Positions 58,882 through 64,000 of a stretch of DNA of 64,000 nucleotides are shown piece by piece; the stretch's first letter is position 1, and every line of letters starts with the position of its first letter. The stretch is from positions 558,001 to 622,000 of the forward strand of contig PDUO01000031.1 of NCBI GenBank assembly GCA_003008705.1, read 5' to 3'. The position numbers were made by a program, and so were the translations under genes. A model generated the notes under the pieces. It did not search any database. It saw nothing but the letters and a program-made list of their open reading frames with translations, and had not been told where the DNA came from. Source of the DNA: Pezicula radicicola (lineage: Eukaryota; Ascomycota; Leotiomycetes; Helotiales; Dermateaceae).

Positions 58882-60443
58882 ATCAACGAGGCGAGACGGG
58901 GTCGTCCAGGAGTGTACTGTAGGTTTTTCATGTGAGTGAGAAATGAACACATGAAACCTAGAAGCACCAATTGACCTCCGGTAGGGAATCCTCAGAATAT
59001 GTGTAAATATGTGTAAATATTGACGAGAGGAAAAACAACGACGAAGGAATGCAGTAGTGGCTCCTTAGTACTAGAGAATTAGCAATCGGCCGGAAAATCT
59101 TAGACGGAGGGGTGTTCTCGAGCTTAAGTAGTTTGGGAGTACGTGCGACGGAATGAGTTGTGGGGAAAGGTCAGGACGGGCGAGGAGAAAGTCCAAACGC
59201 AAAAACAAGAGTGGAACAGGGGGGGTGTGGGTTAGCAGGCATGGAGCGTCCGGGGAGGCAAGAGGCTAGTTTAGGTAAGTAGGTGAGGCCAAGTCTTTTT
59301 CCATACGGAGAAGAGGAGAGAGAGTGGAGGAGAAAAGGACAAGGGCGGTAAAAGGCCACGGGGGCGGGATTAAGAGAGTCAGCTAGTTAGTTCCCTTTAG
59401 AATTATGGGTTTTGGTCTCTCTTCTGGGCAAATCGCATGAAACCTGTTACGAATGCGGAGTAGGCTGGGAATAGCTATTATGTGTAGTTCAGGGCCAGAC
59501 TCAACACTGCTTTGTCAGTGGGACGACATCTGTGAAAATGCGTGAGCCATTTATTGATTGCGCCTAGGTAGGGCTGCTCTGAAGAAGTATGAAGTATGAA
59601 GAAGCACGAAAGATAAGAGAATGCTCGGATCTGACCCCAGAGTTGACCTGGTTTCACCACTCTGACTACTGGACCTTGCCTTGCGGGCGTAAACACATGT
59701 CAGAGCCAGATTGCCTCTAATTCATGAATCGACCATCTCAAAATACATCATCAGACCCTGAACTGCTTCCTTCGTGTTTCCCATCTGACTCCTTGGCTCT
59801 TGTCTGTTGTCTGGGTCAATTCCGCAGTTGGCGTGAACAGGGATTAAGCCGCCTTCTCTCTTTGCGCTGTTACAGTTTTTAAAATAAAATCACCATGATG
59901 ACCGTGACCAAGGTTAGCTAGCTAGCTATGCGCATGTGAGAGAAAAGCCTCTTCAACTACCACAACTACCATCCACTAATTTCAAAGTCAGCGCGCCCAA
60001 TAATATCATCAGCGCAACTACCATGTATCGGTTTGCCACTCTAAGGCTCACCGTCCTACCGTCTATTGACTCCTGGCGGCCATGACTATTGTCAACGTCA
60101 ACACAGGTTCATCCTCAGCAGATGTTTGCGCAACTCAAAAGATTATGGACAGGGATACAGCCCACTTCTCCAGAAAAAGCGGGAGCATCTGGAGCACTGG
60201 AGTAATTCCTAAGCCGATCACCCCGAACAATGCAAGAGAGAGAGAGAGCGAAAGGTCCAATTGAAAGCTCTGTTATCGGAGGCATTTGTAAAAGAGATGG
60301 ACGGCCGGAGAGATGCTGGTCAAGGCAACATACGAGTCGGTTGAAAACGGTAATTATGCTAGGTTTCTAGACCTGTGTGATCCGTACAAAAGGGAAAGCA
60401 TTCTGCCGAGTCAGGTCGTGACTTTTGCGACCCAAAATCCATC
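58882..60443. other. Long upstream region of the transcription factor gene
   Basis: No supportable coding sequence in 1.5 kb. Small frames overlap. Contains a gtgtaaatat direct repeat near 59000 and a gctagctagcta run near 59915. Long upstream regions are usual for regulatory genes. Confidence 0.5.
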
Positions 60444-60519
60444 CTCACATTTTCTCACATTTTCTCACATTTTCTCACATTTTCTCACATTTTCTCACAT
60501 TTTCTCACATTTTCTCACA
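60444..60519. repeat. 10-bp tandem repeat, about 7.6 copies
   Basis: Unit tttctcacat repeated almost perfectly; the last unit ends acag. Two overlapping open frames (60313-60813 and 60425-60781) exist only because the repeat has no stops. Confidence 0.95.
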
Positions 60520-63500
60520 GTGGCTGTTCTCACATGCATTATCTCGCATTTCCCTGTTACGGTGGCACAAGGATGTCCTCGAGCTCCTTCTTTTCTCTCT
60601 TTCCTTTTTTTCTTGTCACGAGTCGATGTTGGTAAATATTGGTATTGGTGCACCTTCATGGTTGAGTCGGCACCGAGTACCGAATGTGGAAAGGAGCACC
60701 GGGTTTCAATACCCGAACACAGCCGGACGAAAGGGGAAACTCAAACGAGCCAAATACGCGGACCGGAGATCGGTGCGATAACGGCCTATCATCTTCTCTT
60801 GCCCTGTGTGTGAAATTTATATCTTCAACATCATACATGCATGCACTTCCTTCGCAGGGAAACCTACTTCGGGTCGTCATCCGCGCATCCCGAAGAATAT
60901 ATGCTTCCATTTCACCTAAGTCCCGAAGAACGATTACAGACAATGACAGCATTGCCCACCAGGGTATCTCGAAAGTACTGTATCTACCTTGCTGTCGTAA
61001 AGTCATTAGGGGTTATGAGGGTGCAAGGAGCCTATGAGCGTCCTACTCTCGTATCCCAGCATATAAAACTCTAAATCTTCCACATCCGTTGTCAAATCGG
61101 CCTCTCCTACCTCCCCCTCCGTCGTCGCTCTCTAGTCTCTTCCTCTAGCCCTCAAAGCACCATCCCACAAGTGTGGCCAACATTACAAATCAAGTCTTAT
61201 ATTCTCATGTAGGTACAAAGGCCTGTCGCTCCGATGGAGTACGGTAACGATCCTCAGGGCCGTAGTGAAGCTTCGAGTGAGGCTTGAATCTACCATTGCG
61301 TCACGTGTGCTTCTTGTACCTCTTACCTTATGTTTTACCTCACTCCCAACAGTCAGAGCAGCAAAGAGGGCTTGAACTTGGACCTTGTTCTAGATTTCTC
61401 AATATTCCTAATCATTTTGTAATCTTCGTATTTGTCTGTTTTCCATCAAGAAGTTCCTCGTTAGCGCATCCATTATTGATCTCCCGAGAAGTTTAAAGGA
61501 GGAAAGCTCCGATAGTCGCTCGACGTCACCATTTTAATGGCTCTTTGAGGCTCTGTTGATGTCATCCTCAACATTCGCTCCAATACCCGCGAACCACAAA
61601 GTCACTTTGATGGCTTCTTAGGGTTTCGCCTTGAACTCCATCTCAGTAGTCGGACTTCAACCACAAGTTTATGTTCCTAGAAGTTGAGGAACATTGCGTC
61701 TTTGATAAGGCTAGCAAAGTCAATTGGTACCTAATTTCGACACAGCTAGAGTGGTAGGTGAAAGGAATAGCTAGTGGCTCATGGCCTCCCTCTTCGAGGC
61801 ATCTCCACTGGAGACAGTCGAAAGTCATCTTCTCATAAAGTCTCGTTGATTACTTCCAGTTCGTCTTTTCGAGCAAATTATATTTCCATTCACAATGAAG
61901 ATACTTTCACTGAACATTCAGTAAATCTTCCCGACTAAATTTCTCAATCCAAGTTCGTTAATCAATAAAGTCTAGAATATCACATCTCCTTCCTTCAGAA
62001 CAATATAATGGATGCGTGATCTACGATACTAAAAGCCGAAGTACACTCTACAAGGAAAATGTAACTGACGCCTAGATGCTGATTAAAACCTCCAATTACT
62101 GACAATAGTTTGAACATGACTTCTGAAGGTCATGATTTCGAAGTCGAGAACGAGTACTGTAGTATTTGCAGTTCCGATATTCATACTATCATCACTGCCG
62201 GTTGAGATGATCTTTTAACTACACTAATCAAACTTTCCATTCACATTAATCGAGACGCCTAAAAGCCCTGCTAGGTAAATCTTAGTTGTAACCACATACG
62301 AGTACCAACTCTAATAGTCACCAAACGCTTTACTTAGAGACAAGTAGAAATAAAAAGTATTGGATGCAATTTCTCTTTGGTTACCCAAGGGCCCATCTTC
62401 CCTTCATCCTACAAACCCTATACAATCCTGGATCTCTTTCTCCCATCCCCTCCCGGGAAAAATAGTCTCCAAATATATCTCGGTCCCAAACTCGCTGCAA
62501 CTATCCCCTTCCGTTCTCCCGAGACACACACCTTCTCAACCCCAATCCAATACCCCGTCTCAAGACCGGAAAAACCAAACATCAAATTCGTCGCACGGGA
62601 AGCCTCCATCAAGCCAAAAAAAATCAAAAGAAATACCCCTTAACAACTTATTTTCCCTCCAATCAAAAAGTCGAAATTGTCCCATTATAGAAACCTGTTG
62701 TTCATTTTGGGACAGACTCGCTAAAACCCTTCGTTCTTTTCTATGTTTTCCGACAAGGGTAAATAGAAGGCGAATCAACACGACCCATGTCATCGGATCC
62801 AGAAAGGCGCAATCTCGACATCTCTAACCCTCCACTTCCGATTCGAATCCAGTAGGAAGCCGTCGACGCTGAATGCGATAGTTCCATGATTTATACTTCA
62901 TGTATCTATCCTCATTCAGAGCTCTGTGCTAGACGCAATTCCTAAACCCAACAGCTGTAAATCTAGTTTATTTAATCACGCAAGTATACAAAAGAAGAAG
63001 CTATGAGATATATTTGAATTCATAAAGAAAATAGCTATTATGATAGGAGTAACTAGGCTAAGATGTATTAACGAGAGATGGAATTGTTATTAAAGTCTAC
63101 CTACTTATAGGAGCTTATTAGCTACCTAACACCGTGATCTAAACTATAGTATTGTTTACCGCAACTATTCAACATCTTCTAAGGAATTTTTTTATAAAAA
63201 AAATACTACACGCTTTAGCTAAAGTAAGTTACTTAAATACCTGTTTATAAGCCTCTATTATTAAAATATAAATTTATACAACTAAGAATAAAATCACACC
63301 TAAACGGTAATAAGTTAGTAGCTTAACTTTTGTTTCTTTATTAGAACGAAATTATTAGCCTTGACTTTAGTTCTTAATTGTATCCTACTAGCTGTACAAG
63401 AAATAGGAGCTCTGGACTTTCACACTTCGACATTAAGTACTTTTATCCTAAGGATTCGGAAATATTCTATTATAACTTCATATATTAAGAATTGGTAGGG

Positions 63501-64000
63501 AGGTACTTGGATGAGGGATTAGTAGGTTATTAGCTAGTGTACATCATTCGTATTGTTTGTAAGGATTCCTGGCTCTGGGAATGTTGTCTTGGATTTGGAA
63601 GACGAAGGATTTGTGGGTGAGGATGTGCGAGGAGTAGCTAGTTGATTAACATACCAACGTGCTGAGGGCAATAGTTCTCATTGTTCGATTCACAGTCCTT
63701 ATAGTCCATACATGGCTGTACAGTACTTGGGTACAAACACCCACACAATCTCCAACTTTAACACTAATCTTACATGATTTCCCAACTCGAGTCCGTTACC
63801 TGAGAAATAACTTCAAAGCTAACATAGAGAGGTATTGACAATTTTGATTACCACCAGGTTTCTTAATAGTCAAATGCCTATAATCATGATAGTTATACAA
63901 AAATCTAAAAACTCGCGGTAGGGGTGAAAATCTTATCCTAAAGGGAGTACAACAGGCGGTAGACTAGTGAATCGCTTGTATTCAGATTAGTTACTACCTT
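60520..64000. other. Gene-free right end of the window
   Basis: 3.5 kb with no gene I can support. The 155-codon frame at 62360-62827 overlaps another long frame on the same strand and one on the opposite strand, has no known domain, and is probably chance. From about 62930 onward the sequence is AT-rich with many stops, as in RIP-mutated repeats. Confidence 0.45.

Noticed and set aside
60313..60813. 166-codon frame
   Set aside because: It is open mainly because of the 10-bp repeat; an overlapping frame is equally long and neither shows a domain.
62360..62827. 155-codon frame near the right end
   Set aside because: Competing frames on both strands, low-complexity Ser/Pro/Lys content and no splice or domain support.
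1..64000. CRISPR arrays, bacterial operons, prophage or rRNA genes
   Set aside because: None seen; repeats lack the regular direct-repeat/spacer layout and all genes are eukaryotic with spliceosomal introns.

Overview
The window reads as nuclear DNA of a filamentous ascomycete. Most genes carry short introns (about 40-90 nt) with GTRNGT-type donors and CTAAC-like branch points. The gene set is typical of Pezizomycotina: a HET-domain gene, an Hsp70-like solo ATPase, a Zn2Cys6 activator of the cutinase/fatty-acid-regulator type, a LaeA-like methyltransferase next to a P450, and a MARVEL protein. The style suggests Leotiomycetes, but that is an impression. There are no operons; every multi-exon model here was built by hand from splice signals, reading frame and family resemblance.

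Layout. 0-3.5 kb: degenerate tandem repeats and a gene encoding two copies of a C2H2-like finger joined by a heptad-repeat linker. 3.9-6.7 kb: GYP7-type Rab GAP. 7-11.6 kb: AT-rich decayed sequence. 11.6-13.1 kb: an eleven-exon gene in which each internal exon encodes one small Cys3His module. 14.3-17.4 kb: Ser/Arg-rich protein with three CxxC modules. 19-22.3 kb: housekeeping genes PGA2, MHF1 (CENP-S) and a MARVEL protein. 23.4-23.9 kb: a MITE with a 9-bp target duplication. 24.4-28.8 kb: Hsp70-like ATPase divergent from an unknown conserved gene. 30-32 kb: RBR E3 ubiquitin ligase with two alternative last exons. 33-37.3 kb: P450, LaeA-like methyltransferase and an amidotransferase-fold-like protein, a possible small metabolic cluster. 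37.4 kb: a perfect 44-bp inverted repeat. 37.9-43.3 kb: mitochondrial leucyl-tRNA synthetase divergent from an LAT-type amino-acid transporter. 43.9-55.5 kb: a fast-evolving region with two paralogous coiled-coil genes, tRNA-Ile, a hAT-type MITE, a dead HET gene and a BTB-like gene. 56.1-58.9 kb: Zn2Cys6 transcription factor. 59-64 kb: no gene that I can support.

The strongest cross-window pattern is a family of short elements. Their interior is an 18-bp minisatellite (consensus near YYACTTGATYTGAGTAAC) and the best copies have inverted-repeat ends. At least twelve copies lie in the gaps between genes and two lie inside introns. Together with RIP-like AT-rich patches this suggests gene islands separated by transposon debris.
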